From assembly GCA_021816935.1 (NCBI GenBank), contig JAKAWR010000003.1, forward strand, positions 19,578 through 83,577: a stretch of DNA of 64,000 bases, given 5' to 3'. Of this stretch, positions 27,784 to 35,550 are shown piece after piece. The first letter of the stretch is position 1; the number at the start of each line of letters is the position of its first letter. This DNA comes from Actinomycetes bacterium. Its GTDB lineage: Bacteria; Actinomycetota; Acidimicrobiia; Acidimicrobiales; JAMCPL01. The notes under the pieces are model-generated. The model was not told where the DNA came from, did not search any database, and saw only the letters and a program-made list of their open reading frames with translations. Position numbers and translations under genes: made by a program.

Positions 27784-29729
27784 TACAGGCGGCTCGGTGC
27801 AACATGATGGAAGTCTCATCGGGAACAGCGTCGGACCGGGGCAAGGTGCGCCCACGGAACGAGGACGTCGCCCTGGTTGACCCTCCCCTTTACGCGGTGG
27901 CCGACGGCATGGGGGGCCATGCCGGCGGGAGCGAGGCCGCACATCTGGCCATACAGATCCTCAAGGGTGCCTTCGAACGCGAACCGAGTACAGCGGGCCT
28001 CATGAGGGCGGTAGGCGACGCAAACTACGCCGTCTGGCAGGCGGGGACCCTTGACAGCGAGCTGGCCGGCATGGGCACCACCCTGGTTGCGCTTGCCCGA
28101 GTACGCAGTCCGGAGAACACGACCCCCGCCGGAACACCGCCGCCGCCTGCAACTCCGGCCGGCACGCGCACGACTCCCCCGAACGCCACACCCGCGGAGT
28201 CGTCCGCGGAGGCACTCGTCGCCGTCAACGTCGGCGACTCCAGGCTCTACCGCTACCACGACGGATATATGGTCCAGATCAGCCAGGACCATTCGGTGGT
28301 TGAAGAACTTGTACGCCGGGGCGAGCTGACGAAGGTCCAGGCAGAGCTGCATCCGCGCCGGCACATGCTGACCCGCGTACTGGGCATGGCTCCGGAGATC
28401 CCCCTTGACGCCTGGGAAATCCCGCTTGTTCCCGGGGACAGGTTCGTGCTGTGCTCCGATGGGCTCTCCAACGAACTGTCGGACGATACGATCGCCGCCA
28501 TCCTGGAAAGCGACCTCGACGCCCAGGCAACTGCCGGCGAGTTGGTTGGTCTGGCCAAAGACCACGGTGGCAACGACAACATCACTGTCGTCGTCGTAGA
28601 CATCCGCGACAGGGACCCTGAACCCGAACAGGCGGATGGCGAACGCGGCTGGCCGAACCTGCCCGGTACTCCGGTAGCAGGGCCGGCGGCCGGGCGAACG
28701 GACACAACCGGTACAGCCGGTCCGGCGCTGCGCTCCGCGCTGGGCGGAGGCGCCGAACGTCTTTCCAATCCCTACGTGGCCTCCGGCATGTCAACTGTAG
28801 GATCAGACACCGGAGCAACCGAGCCCAGCGGTACCGCGGTCGTCACACTGCAGGCAGCTTCTTCCAGCGATATCACGGGGCTGCATCAGCGGCAACGGAC
28901 CCGGCAACCGAACGGGTCACAACAGACGCCGGCGCCGCCCGATCGGCCGGATTTGCAAGAGTCGAGCGCCCTGGCGTATCCGGTCGGCACCGGTAATGCT
29001 GCTCCTGGCCGAACCGATCGCCCTGACCGCAAGCCGGGCAGGATCGGCTATGCCGTCAAGCTCTCCAACATGGCACGGCACGCCGTTCCACCAGTTGCCG
29101 CATGGGTCGGCAGGCCCAAAGCCGCCGGAGCCGCAGCGACGGAGGATGAGCTGGCCCCTAACGGATCTATGGCCATCTCGGCCCCGCACGGCGACCGCGA
29201 CTACCGGGCCTGGAAGCGGCAAGCCAGACGCCGCTCTCTGCGGTCCGGATTCCGTATCGGGCTATCGGCTCTTCGTATCACGATCTTTCTTGCGATAATC
29301 GGAGCGCTTGCCGCCGGTGGCTATATCTTTATACGATGGTATGCCAATGACTCCTATTACGTAATCCTTCAGCAAGGATCGATCCGGATATTCCAGGGGA
29401 GGCAGGGAGGAGTCCTCGGATTCGAGCCCCATCAGGTCCGCAATACCGGACTTACCGGCAATGACGTCGCCGGATATCGCATAGCGACTCTCAAGGCGGG
29501 CGTGGTCGAACCCGACCTTGCGGCGGCAGACGGGTATGTGCGAAGCCTCGAGGCCGAGAAAAGCTCGTTTGGGGCCTCGCCGGCTGCTACGAGCCCATCC
29601 GCCCCTACGAAACCGCATCCTGCCACGACAACGCCGCCGGCAACCTCGGCGCGTCCGCGGGCGCTGGGACCCGGCCGGGTGCCGGAGCGCAGAGGAGAAC
29701 CGGGACAGTTCGGGGAGCCGGGTCCGTGA
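27780..29729 (+). CDS. pstP: PP2C-type Ser/Thr protein phosphatase PstP with Pro/Thr-rich insert
   Basis: 649 residues. Dephosphorylates the kinase and its targets. The metal-dependent PP2C motifs are all present: RPRNEDVALVD, VADGMGGHAGG, MGTTLVALA, VNVGDSRLYRY, FVLCSDGLSN and HGGNDNITVVVVD. A ~35-residue Pro/Thr-rich segment (about 109-146, PPPPATPAGTRTTPPNATPA) is inserted inside the catalytic domain after the MGTTLVALAR strand. A long linker, a membrane span (~500-520, ITIFLAIIGALAAGGYIFI) and an extracytoplasmic tail follow. GTG start overlapping fhaB; an ATG at 27804 is an alternative. Its stop overlaps pbpA. Confidence 0.92.
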   Translation: MIQAARCNMMEVSSGTASDRGKVRPRNEDVALVDPPLYAVADGMGGHAGGSEAAHLAIQILKGAFEREPSTAGLMRAVGDANYAVWQAGTLDSELAGMGTTLVALARVRSPENTTPAGTPPPPATPAGTRTTPPNATPAESSAEALVAVNVGDSRLYRYHDGYMVQISQDHSVVEELVRRGELTKVQAELHPRRHMLTRVLGMAPEIPLDAWEIPLVPGDRFVLCSDGLSNELSDDTIAAILESDLDAQATAGELVGLAKDHGGNDNITVVVVDIRDRDPEPEQADGERGWPNLPGTPVAGPAAGRTDTTGTAGPALRSALGGGAERLSNPYVASGMSTVGSDTGATEPSGTAVVTLQAASSSDITGLHQRQRTRQPNGSQQTPAPPDRPDLQESSALAYPVGTGNAAPGRTDRPDRKPGRIGYAVKLSNMARHAVPPVAAWVGRPKAAGAAATEDELAPNGSMAISAPHGDRDYRAWKRQARRRSLRSGFRIGLSALRITIFLAIIGALAAGGYIFIRWYANDSYYVILQQGSIRIFQGRQGGVLGFEPHQVRNTGLTGNDVAGYRIATLKAGVVEPDLAAADGYVRSLEAEKSSFGASPAATSPSAPTKPHPATTTPPATSARPRALGPGRVPERRGEPGQFGEPGP

Positions 29730-31201
29730 ACAGGCGCATAAGGTGGTTGGGGGCGTTCGTACTGCTCTGCTTTCTCGGGCTCTTCGTCCAGCTCAACCAT
29801 ATTCAGGTCTTTCAGGCACACGCCCTTGCGACGTCTCCGAGCAACCCGAGAGTCGCGCAAGCGTCCCGTAACAACCCTCTGGGCATCATCGTCAGCAGTA
29901 ACGGCACTGTCCTCGCTGAATCGGTCCCGTCGCCTGCGGGCAACTATTACCGATACCACCGCAGCTACCCGACCGGTTCACTCTTTGCCCAGATTGTGGG
30001 GTACGACTCGATCATCTACGGCACGACTACCGGCGTGGAGTCCTACTACCGCAACTACCTGGTCCCCTACAGCGTTCCCGCCCCGAAAGTATCGCTCCAC
30101 AATCTGTCGACGCTCTTCGACAAGACAGGCAGCGCGACGAACACGCTGCGCCTCACCGTGTCGGTGGCACTGCAGCAACTGGCGGCAACAGAGCTGGGCT
30201 CGAGAACGGGTGCGGTCGTGGCAATCGATCCGTCAACCGGGGCCATCCTTGCCATGTACTCGAACCCGAGTTTCGATCCCAACCCGCTCGCCTCGCCAGG
30301 CACCAAGACGGAGAACGCCGCGTGGGCGTCCTACGAAAGCAACCCGTCTCAGCCGATGCTGCAAAGGGCCTGGCGACGGAGCTACCCGCCGGGATCTACC
30401 TTCAAGGTCATCACGACGTCCGCCGTCTACGATAAGGACCCGAGCGTCGCCACGAAAAACTTCCCGGCGGTCTCGCAGATAGCGCTGCCGGGGACGAGTC
30501 ACCTCCTGCACAACTACGCCTACGAAGTCTGCGGCGGCACCATGGCGCAGATGCTGCCGCCGTCGTGCGACACCGGGTATTCGCTCATCGGCCTTGCCCT
30601 CGGGCCGGGCAACCTCGAAGCAGAGGCAAGTGCCTTCGGCATTGGCCGGCAGGTGCCACTGGACATCAACCCCCCGCCTGCCATCTCCTCCATCGCAAGC
30701 CTCTCCTACCTCGAGAGCGTGCCATCCTACGTCGCCTTTTCGGCTATCGGCCAGGGCAACGACCAGATGACTGCGCTACAGATGGCCCTCGTCGCAGGCG
30801 GGATCGCGAACGACGGCACGATCATGCGCCCGCACGTTCTCGACAACGTCCGGGATGCTACGGGCCGGATCGTCGACACTTACCAGCCCGCCTCGTGGCT
30901 GCATGCGACCAGCCCTGTAACCGCTAGCCAGGTAACCGGACTGATGACGCAGGTGGCCCAGCACGGAACCGCTGCCGGTCTGTTCTCCCCCTCCTGGGAT
31001 GTCGCCGCAAAAACGGGGACTGCCCAGATCGGCCAGCACGGCCTTACAACCGACTGGATGATCGGGTTCGCTCCTGCCAACGCTCCGAAAGTGGCCCTGG
31101 CTGTCGTCGTCCCTCGCCAGGCACCGGGTGCCACCGGCGCATCCGAGGCAGGACCGATCATGGCAGCAATGTTCAACGCGATTTTCGGAGGAACCTCATG
31201 A
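29726..31201 (+). CDS. pbpA: Class B penicillin-binding protein (PbpA-type transpeptidase)
   Basis: 491 residues: an N-terminal membrane anchor (LGAFVLLCFLGLFVQLNHIQV), a dimerisation-type region and a transpeptidase domain that cross-links peptidoglycan outside the cell. The SxxK nucleophile motif is STFK (~224) and the KTG motif is AAKTGTAQ (~429). The SxN motif reads SCD (PPSCDTGYSLIG, ~280), with Asp where Asn is usual. GTG start overlapping the pstP stop. The rodA gene usually found between pstP and pbpA is missing. Confidence 0.93.
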   Translation: MNRRIRWLGAFVLLCFLGLFVQLNHIQVFQAHALATSPSNPRVAQASRNNPLGIIVSSNGTVLAESVPSPAGNYYRYHRSYPTGSLFAQIVGYDSIIYGTTTGVESYYRNYLVPYSVPAPKVSLHNLSTLFDKTGSATNTLRLTVSVALQQLAATELGSRTGAVVAIDPSTGAILAMYSNPSFDPNPLASPGTKTENAAWASYESNPSQPMLQRAWRRSYPPGSTFKVITTSAVYDKDPSVATKNFPAVSQIALPGTSHLLHNYAYEVCGGTMAQMLPPSCDTGYSLIGLALGPGNLEAEASAFGIGRQVPLDINPPPAISSIASLSYLESVPSYVAFSAIGQGNDQMTALQMALVAGGIANDGTIMRPHVLDNVRDATGRIVDTYQPASWLHATSPVTASQVTGLMTQVAQHGTAAGLFSPSWDVAAKTGTAQIGQHGLTTDWMIGFAPANAPKVALAVVVPRQAPGATGASEAGPIMAAMFNAIFGGTS

Positions 31202-31239
31202 CCTCGCCTGTTCCGGCCTGCCGTGCCGCCATTGCGCTC

Positions 31240-31271
31240 CCTCATCCAACCTCCCTATCCACTTACGCTCT
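31240..31271. repeat. Dispersed element remnant G (one end)
   Basis: CCTCATCCAACCTCCCTATCC, here cut after the CTATCC and followed by ACTTACGCTC, matches the GGTTGGATGAGG end of copies A-D read on the opposite strand. It lies 40 bp after the pbpA stop and upstream of pknB. Confidence 0.6.
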
Positions 31272-31301
31272 AGACTGGATCACCGGATGGAGTCAACTCT
31301 G

Positions 31302-33347
31302 ATGCCCACTGTTCTGTCAGGGCGCTACGAACCTGAACGTCTCGTCGCAAGGGGAGGGATGGCGGATGTCTACAAGGCGCGAGACCGGCTACTCAACCGG
31401 ACCGTAGCCCTCAAGGTTCTTTTCAAGGAGCTCTCCGTGGACCACGCCTTCGTCGAGCGGTTCAGGCGGGAGGCGCAAGCGGCGGCAGGCCTATCGCACC
31501 GGAACATCGTTTCCGTCTTTGACTGGGGCGAGGACGGCAGTACCTACTACATCGTGATGGAGTTCGTCAACGGCCTGCCGCTCTCCGCAACCTTGCGCGC
31601 GAACGGCCCTTTCGCACCGTTCAAGGTTGCGGAGACCGCAGCCGAGGTTGCCGCCGCGCTGTCGTATGCTCACCGGCACAACGTGGTTCACCGCGACGTC
31701 AAGCCCGGCAACATCGTCATTACCGAGGACGGCCAGGTGAAGGTGATGGACTTCGGCATCGCAAGAGCGTTCAACACCGAGGATAGCCTCACCCAAACCG
31801 GGTCGGTCATGGGTACCGCGACCTATTTCTCCCCGGAACAGGCCGAAGGCATCGGAGTCGACGGCCGCAGCGACATCTACTCGCTCGGTGTCGTCATGTT
31901 CGAGATGATCGCGGGCAAACCGCCGTTCGTCGGCGATTCCCCCGTCGCTGTCGCATCCAAACACGTACGCGAGCTTCCCCCTGCTCTGAGCGACATGGTG
32001 CCGTCAGTTCCCCCGCAGCTCGACAAGATCATCGCGCGGTGCCTCAACAAGTCCCCACAGCTCCGCTACCAGACGGCAGACGATCTCAGGGCCGACCTCA
32101 TCAACTTCATTGAGGGGAGGGAGGTCCGCGGGGTGGACTCCCCCGATGCCACGACCGTGATCCCGGTCACTCGTCCCCCGATCGGCCTGGACGGATCCAC
32201 CACAACCGTCATGCAGCCCGTGGGCCGCTACGACCAGGGTCTGCAGGGTGCCAGAGGGGGCCGCGAGGTGGAGCGGAAGAGCCGAACCGGCCTTTACAGC
32301 GGCATCCTTGTAGCCATGCTCGTAGCGTTGGCGGTCATCGTCGCGTTTCTCGGCCAGGCGCTCGGCTACTGGCACCTCGGCTCGGCAGCGGCAGTCAAGG
32401 CCACGGTCCCGCACATCTACGGCCAGTCGCTCTCCCGCGCCGAGAGTCTCATCAAGGCGGGTGGACTCAAGGTAGGAACGATCAACCAGGTCCCCACCGG
32501 CTCGGCCGCGGCAGGCACCGTACTCCGCAGTTCGCCTGCCGAGAGCTCGAAGGCTCTGAAGGGTTCGACCGTGGACCTGTGGGTAGCCGAGACCCCGCCG
32601 CAGGCCCAGGTCAAGGTCCCGAGCGTCGTCGGTCAGGACCTGCAGCAGGCGGAAGATATCCTTTCCAAGGCACAACTGTCGTACACGGCAATCTATGTGA
32701 ACAGCGCCACCGCTCCCGCCAACCAAGTGACAAACCAGCAACCCGGTCAAGGAGCCTTGGCAAAGCCGCATTCCCAGGTCCAGCTATTCGTCTCCAACGG
32801 CCAGCCTCCGCCCACCTCGCTGATATCGGTGCCATCAGTTGCCACAGACACCGTCACCCAGGCGGCAGACGCGCTCGGCAAGGCCGGATTCAATGTCAGC
32901 TCTACCTACAGCTACGCTTACTCGCCCTCGGTCTACCAAGGATACGTAGTGGGTACCACGCCTCCGGCAGGTAGCCAGGAGAAGTCCGGAGCAACGGTCA
33001 CCTTGATAGTGTCGGAGGGACCGGAGCCTACCGTGCCGAACGTCGTCGGCGACGATGTCAATACAGCCGAGACAGCCCTCACTGCCGACGGGTTCCAGCC
33101 CGCCGCCGTTTGCCAGTCGCCTACCGCCCCGGACAACCCGCACCACAAGGGAGTTGTCGTCAACCAGAACCCGACGGGAGGAACACCGGCGCCGTCTGGG
33201 TCTACAGTCACCATTTACGGCGACTTTCCCTCCAGCTACTGCTCGACGCCGTCTACGACAACGACCTCGACCTCGAGCTCGAGCTCGAGCTCGACTACGT
33301 CGCCTTCGACCACATCGAGCACTACCCCAATCGGTGGACTCCCTTAG
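31302..33347 (+). CDS. pknB: PASTA-domain Ser/Thr protein kinase (PknB-type)
   Basis: 681 residues. The N-terminal kinase domain (~8-270) has RGGMADVYKA, VALKVL, HRDVKPGNIV, DFGIAR and ATYFSPEQAEG. One membrane span lies at ~333-354 (ILVAMLVALAVIVAFLGQAL). Four extracellular PASTA repeats follow, starting near TVPHIYGQSL, KVPSVVGQDL, SVPSVATDTV and TVPNVVGDDV, then a Ser/Thr tail. PASTA domains sense muropeptides or lipid II and control growth and division. The ATG at 31302 is chosen because GGAG lies 9 bases upstream; an ATG at 31287 is possible. It is the only kinase in the cluster; mycobacteria have pknA beside pknB. Confidence 0.94.
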   Translation: MPTVLSGRYEPERLVARGGMADVYKARDRLLNRTVALKVLFKELSVDHAFVERFRREAQAAAGLSHRNIVSVFDWGEDGSTYYIVMEFVNGLPLSATLRANGPFAPFKVAETAAEVAAALSYAHRHNVVHRDVKPGNIVITEDGQVKVMDFGIARAFNTEDSLTQTGSVMGTATYFSPEQAEGIGVDGRSDIYSLGVVMFEMIAGKPPFVGDSPVAVASKHVRELPPALSDMVPSVPPQLDKIIARCLNKSPQLRYQTADDLRADLINFIEGREVRGVDSPDATTVIPVTRPPIGLDGSTTTVMQPVGRYDQGLQGARGGREVERKSRTGLYSGILVAMLVALAVIVAFLGQALGYWHLGSAAAVKATVPHIYGQSLSRAESLIKAGGLKVGTINQVPTGSAAAGTVLRSSPAESSKALKGSTVDLWVAETPPQAQVKVPSVVGQDLQQAEDILSKAQLSYTAIYVNSATAPANQVTNQQPGQGALAKPHSQVQLFVSNGQPPPTSLISVPSVATDTVTQAADALGKAGFNVSSTYSYAYSPSVYQGYVVGTTPPAGSQEKSGATVTLIVSEGPEPTVPNVVGDDVNTAETALTADGFQPAAVCQSPTAPDNPHHKGVVVNQNPTGGTPAPSGSTVTIYGDFPSSYCSTPSTTTTSTSSSSSSSTTSPSTTSSTTPIGGLP

Positions 33348-33361
33348 AACCTCAGCGGATC
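33347..33361. repeat. Dispersed element remnant I between convergent genes
   Basis: AGAACCTCAGCGGAT equals the terminal repeat of copy C. It lies between the pknB stop (33345-33347) and the trpG end, and its TCA supplies the trpG stop codon (TGA on the minus strand). The match is short but unlikely by chance at this location. Confidence 0.55.
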
Positions 33362-34026
33362 GAGTAATCCGGGCAACCGGCGAAATGCCGCGCGATCTCC
33401 AAGAAGTTCCCTAGCATTCTCGGGCCCTCTTTCGTAAGTATCGACTCGGGATGAAATTGCACGCCGAATACCGGCAGATCCCTGTGCGAAAGGGCCATCA
33501 CAATCCCATCCGGGGTTTCGGCGTCCACTACCAGCTCGTCGGGCAGCGAGCCCCGTTCTACCGCCAGCGAATGGTAACGGGTGGCCTCGAACGGGTTGGG
33601 CAGGCCCGCGAAAATACCCCGGCCAGAATGTGCGATAGACGAAGTCTTCCCGTGGACTATCTCCGGAGCCCTGGATACGGAAGCTCCATACGCTACCGCT
33701 ATGCTCTGGTGACCGAGACAGACCCCGAGAATCGGGAACGTGGCTGCCAGCTCGCTTACCACCTCCACGCTGATCCCGGCAGCCTCGGGCCGGCCTGGCC
33801 CCGGCGATATCACGATCGCATCCGGCCTGGGGCTCGCCGCGGCGATCTCGGCAACCGACGTGGCGTCGTTGCGTGCTACTGTCGGTTCGGCTCCCAGCTC
33901 CCCGAGTTCCTGGACCAGGTTGTAGACGAACGAGTCGTAGTTGTCCACAAGTAGGATCCGCAGGCGTCGATCTACAGGCCGAAGAGACTCCCCGCCACTA
34001 CCGGAATCCACGGGCCCCCGAGGCAT
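33352..34026 (-). CDS. trpG: Glutamine amidotransferase subunit of anthranilate / aminodeoxychorismate synthase
   Basis: 224 residues. Releases ammonia from glutamine for anthranilate (tryptophan) or aminodeoxychorismate (folate) synthesis. LLVDNYDSFVYNL marks the start of the class I amidotransferase fold, the nucleophile Cys is in GVCLGHQS, and the His-Glu pair in GVQFHPESI. The ATG at 34026 has AGGA seven bases upstream; the frame is open further. No synthase partner is nearby, so trpG versus pabA cannot be decided. Orientation relative to pknB and gyrA matches M. tuberculosis trpG. The last codons and stop are formed by a repeat end. Confidence 0.92.
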   Translation of the reverse strand: MPRGPVDSGSGGESLRPVDRRLRILLVDNYDSFVYNLVQELGELGAEPTVARNDATSVAEIAAASPRPDAIVISPGPGRPEAAGISVEVVSELAATFPILGVCLGHQSIAVAYGASVSRAPEIVHGKTSSIAHSGRGIFAGLPNPFEATRYHSLAVERGSLPDELVVDAETPDGIVMALSHRDLPVFGVQFHPESILTKEGPRMLGNFLEIARHFAGCPDYSIR

Positions 34027-34215
34027 CAGCGTATCCTGGCGGCAGCGGTATCGGAGGGCAACGGCACGCCCGGTTCGGAAGGAGGCAGCGTCGCGACAGG
34101 GATCGACGAATCGGCTTCGCCCAGACACCTGCAGGCAACCGGAGTGACGGTGGGTATCGATGAATCCGGAATGCCCGTTGGGATGGCAGCCATACTGTCA
34201 TGTAGCATATAACCC

Positions 34216-34521
34216 ATGGCATCGAGCTCCGGACCTGGATCCGCGACCAGGAAAGGGCGGTCCCAGGGACGCGTGACGGGGCGGGCGGTGCGAGAGTCGC
34301 TTCCTGAGCAGAGCGCCCGCTATACACCTCCCGTGCCCAGGAAATTCAAGAAGAGCCCCCTTTGGATGGGTATCACGCTGATGGCAATCCTGGTGGCGGG
34401 CGTCTTGATGATCATCCTCAACTACGTCAGCGTGCTTCCTGCTTCCCCGACCAACTGGTACCTCCTTGGCGGCATCGGCCTCCTCTTCGTCGGCGCCATG
34501 ATGGCCACCCGCTACCACTGA
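34216..34521 (+). CDS. crgA: Cell division protein CrgA
   Basis: 101 residues. The small septum-localised CrgA family has a basic cytoplasmic N-terminus and two membrane spans; here PLWMGITLMAILVAGVLMIIL and NWYLLGGIGLLFVGAMMATRY. It regulates FtsZ/PBP recruitment in actinobacteria. No clear Shine-Dalgarno precedes the ATG, while TAGCAT lies about 8 bases upstream, so a leaderless transcript is possible. It has the conserved position beside trpG and pknB. Confidence 0.92.
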   Translation: MASSSGPGSATRKGRSQGRVTGRAVRESLPEQSARYTPPVPRKFKKSPLWMGITLMAILVAGVLMIILNYVSVLPASPTNWYLLGGIGLLFVGAMMATRYH

Positions 34522-34532
34522 TCTGCTCTTTA

Positions 34533-34556
34533 CAACCCCCGCTGCAGCCGGGGTTG
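34533..34556 (+). terminator. Hairpin after crgA
   Basis: CAACCCC (34533-34539) and GGGGTTG (34550-34556) pair around a loop that includes the self-complementary GCTGCAGC. It is 12 bp after the crgA stop; no U-run follows. Confidence 0.4.
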
Positions 34557-34830
34557 CCCGGATTATCGTGCTACCAGCTCTGGTCGCATAACGCTGAGCC
34601 GCCCCTCTGGGCCCCGGTTTGATGTCACCAGTGGCGGCGCTCCCGTGTGGCGGCAGTACATCCATGCACTGCCCGCCTGCACATCGGCTCACCGTGAGTG
34701 GGCGCGCAGTGCGTGAAGTTGTCCCCCTCAGTGACAAAGAACCCGCATGACCCGTACTATCCTGGAGTCGAGGTATCGAGGAGGCAGGAAAACGACACCA
34801 GGCAGGTACATAGATCCTATAAGGGACACG
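34557..34830. other. Intergenic spacer, no gene recognised
   Basis: 274 bp between crgA and the next gene, presumably holding its promoter. If the downstream gene starts at the ATG at 34747 instead of 34831, the last third would be coding. No repeat copy or RNA gene seen. Confidence 0.5.
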
Positions 34831-35550
34831 ATGGAGATCCCTGCGCACTCGCCACGAGCAGCTGGAGCAGCTGCTCCACCGAAGGGACGCGATCGATCAA
34901 GAGCTACCTTGGCGCGCAATATAGCGCCTCACCAGCCGTTACCCGGTTCGTACGGGGTGGACCCTGCCAGGTTGGCACGCCCACCCCGCCCGAAGGCACC
35001 TTTCCTACTAAAGTTCACCATGTGGTTGGTAGCCATCTGTATTGTGCTCGGAGCAGCCGGTCTCGCACTTCATCATTACCGGCCGCAGTGGCTGGCCGAC
35101 ATACACCTGGTAAGAACCCCTCGGACGCATCCATCCTCGCCCACAACAGGCGCAACGCAGCCTCGGAAGGGCCACTCGGGCCGACCCAAGAGTGGATCCC
35201 GCGGCGCGAAGATACCTCCTGAGTCAACCTCTCTCGTATCGATAGCGTCGCGCACAACGACTACAGTTTCCCTGCGGGTGAACGTGCCGGGCTACCGCGT
35301 TGCCGTCTCCGCTGCGAGCACCTGCTGGGTAGGTGCCACAGCACCGGGGTTGTCCGGCTACTTTTTCACGAGTACTCTTGCTCCCGGGCAGCGGGTCGTG
35401 ATCACCCCGCGGGCCGGGAATCTGGAGCTCCGGTTGGGCATCACCGCGGTCACCGTAACCATTCTCGGGAAGTCCGGCACTCCCGTACCTGGATGGTCTT
35501 TCGGGCCGCCCCCCTACACGATCGACTTCGTGCCCGAGAGCGCGGGCTGA
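34831..35550 (+). CDS. Single-span membrane protein with RodZ C-terminal-like (DUF4115-like) domain
   Basis: 239 residues. A Pro/Arg-rich cytoplasmic part is followed by one membrane span (~58-83, FTMWLVAICIVLGAAGLALH), a Ser/Thr/basic linker and a C-terminal beta-rich domain. Its STCWVGATAPG, LAPGQRVVITP and LELRLGITAVTVTI stretches follow the pattern of the RodZ/DUF4115 extracytoplasmic domain (CWVxV, LxxGxxxxF, LxLxLGNAxAV). The HTH domain of RodZ is absent. The ATG at 34831 with AAGGGA upstream is chosen; an ATG at 34747 is possible. The stop overlaps the next start (TGATG). A role in envelope growth is inferred from domain and position. Confidence 0.68.
   Translation: MEIPAHSPRAAGAAAPPKGRDRSRATLARNIAPHQPLPGSYGVDPARLARPPRPKAPFLLKFTMWLVAICIVLGAAGLALHHYRPQWLADIHLVRTPRTHPSSPTTGATQPRKGHSGRPKSGSRGAKIPPESTSLVSIASRTTTTVSLRVNVPGYRVAVSAASTCWVGATAPGLSGYFFTSTLAPGQRVVITPRAGNLELRLGITAVTVTILGKSGTPVPGWSFGPPPYTIDFVPESAG

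Noticed and set aside
33941..33949. TTGTCCACA, a DnaA-box-like nonamer
   Set aside because: Single copy inside trpG, coding part of the conserved VDNYDS stretch; no cluster of boxes or AT-rich unwinding element nearby, so not an origin.
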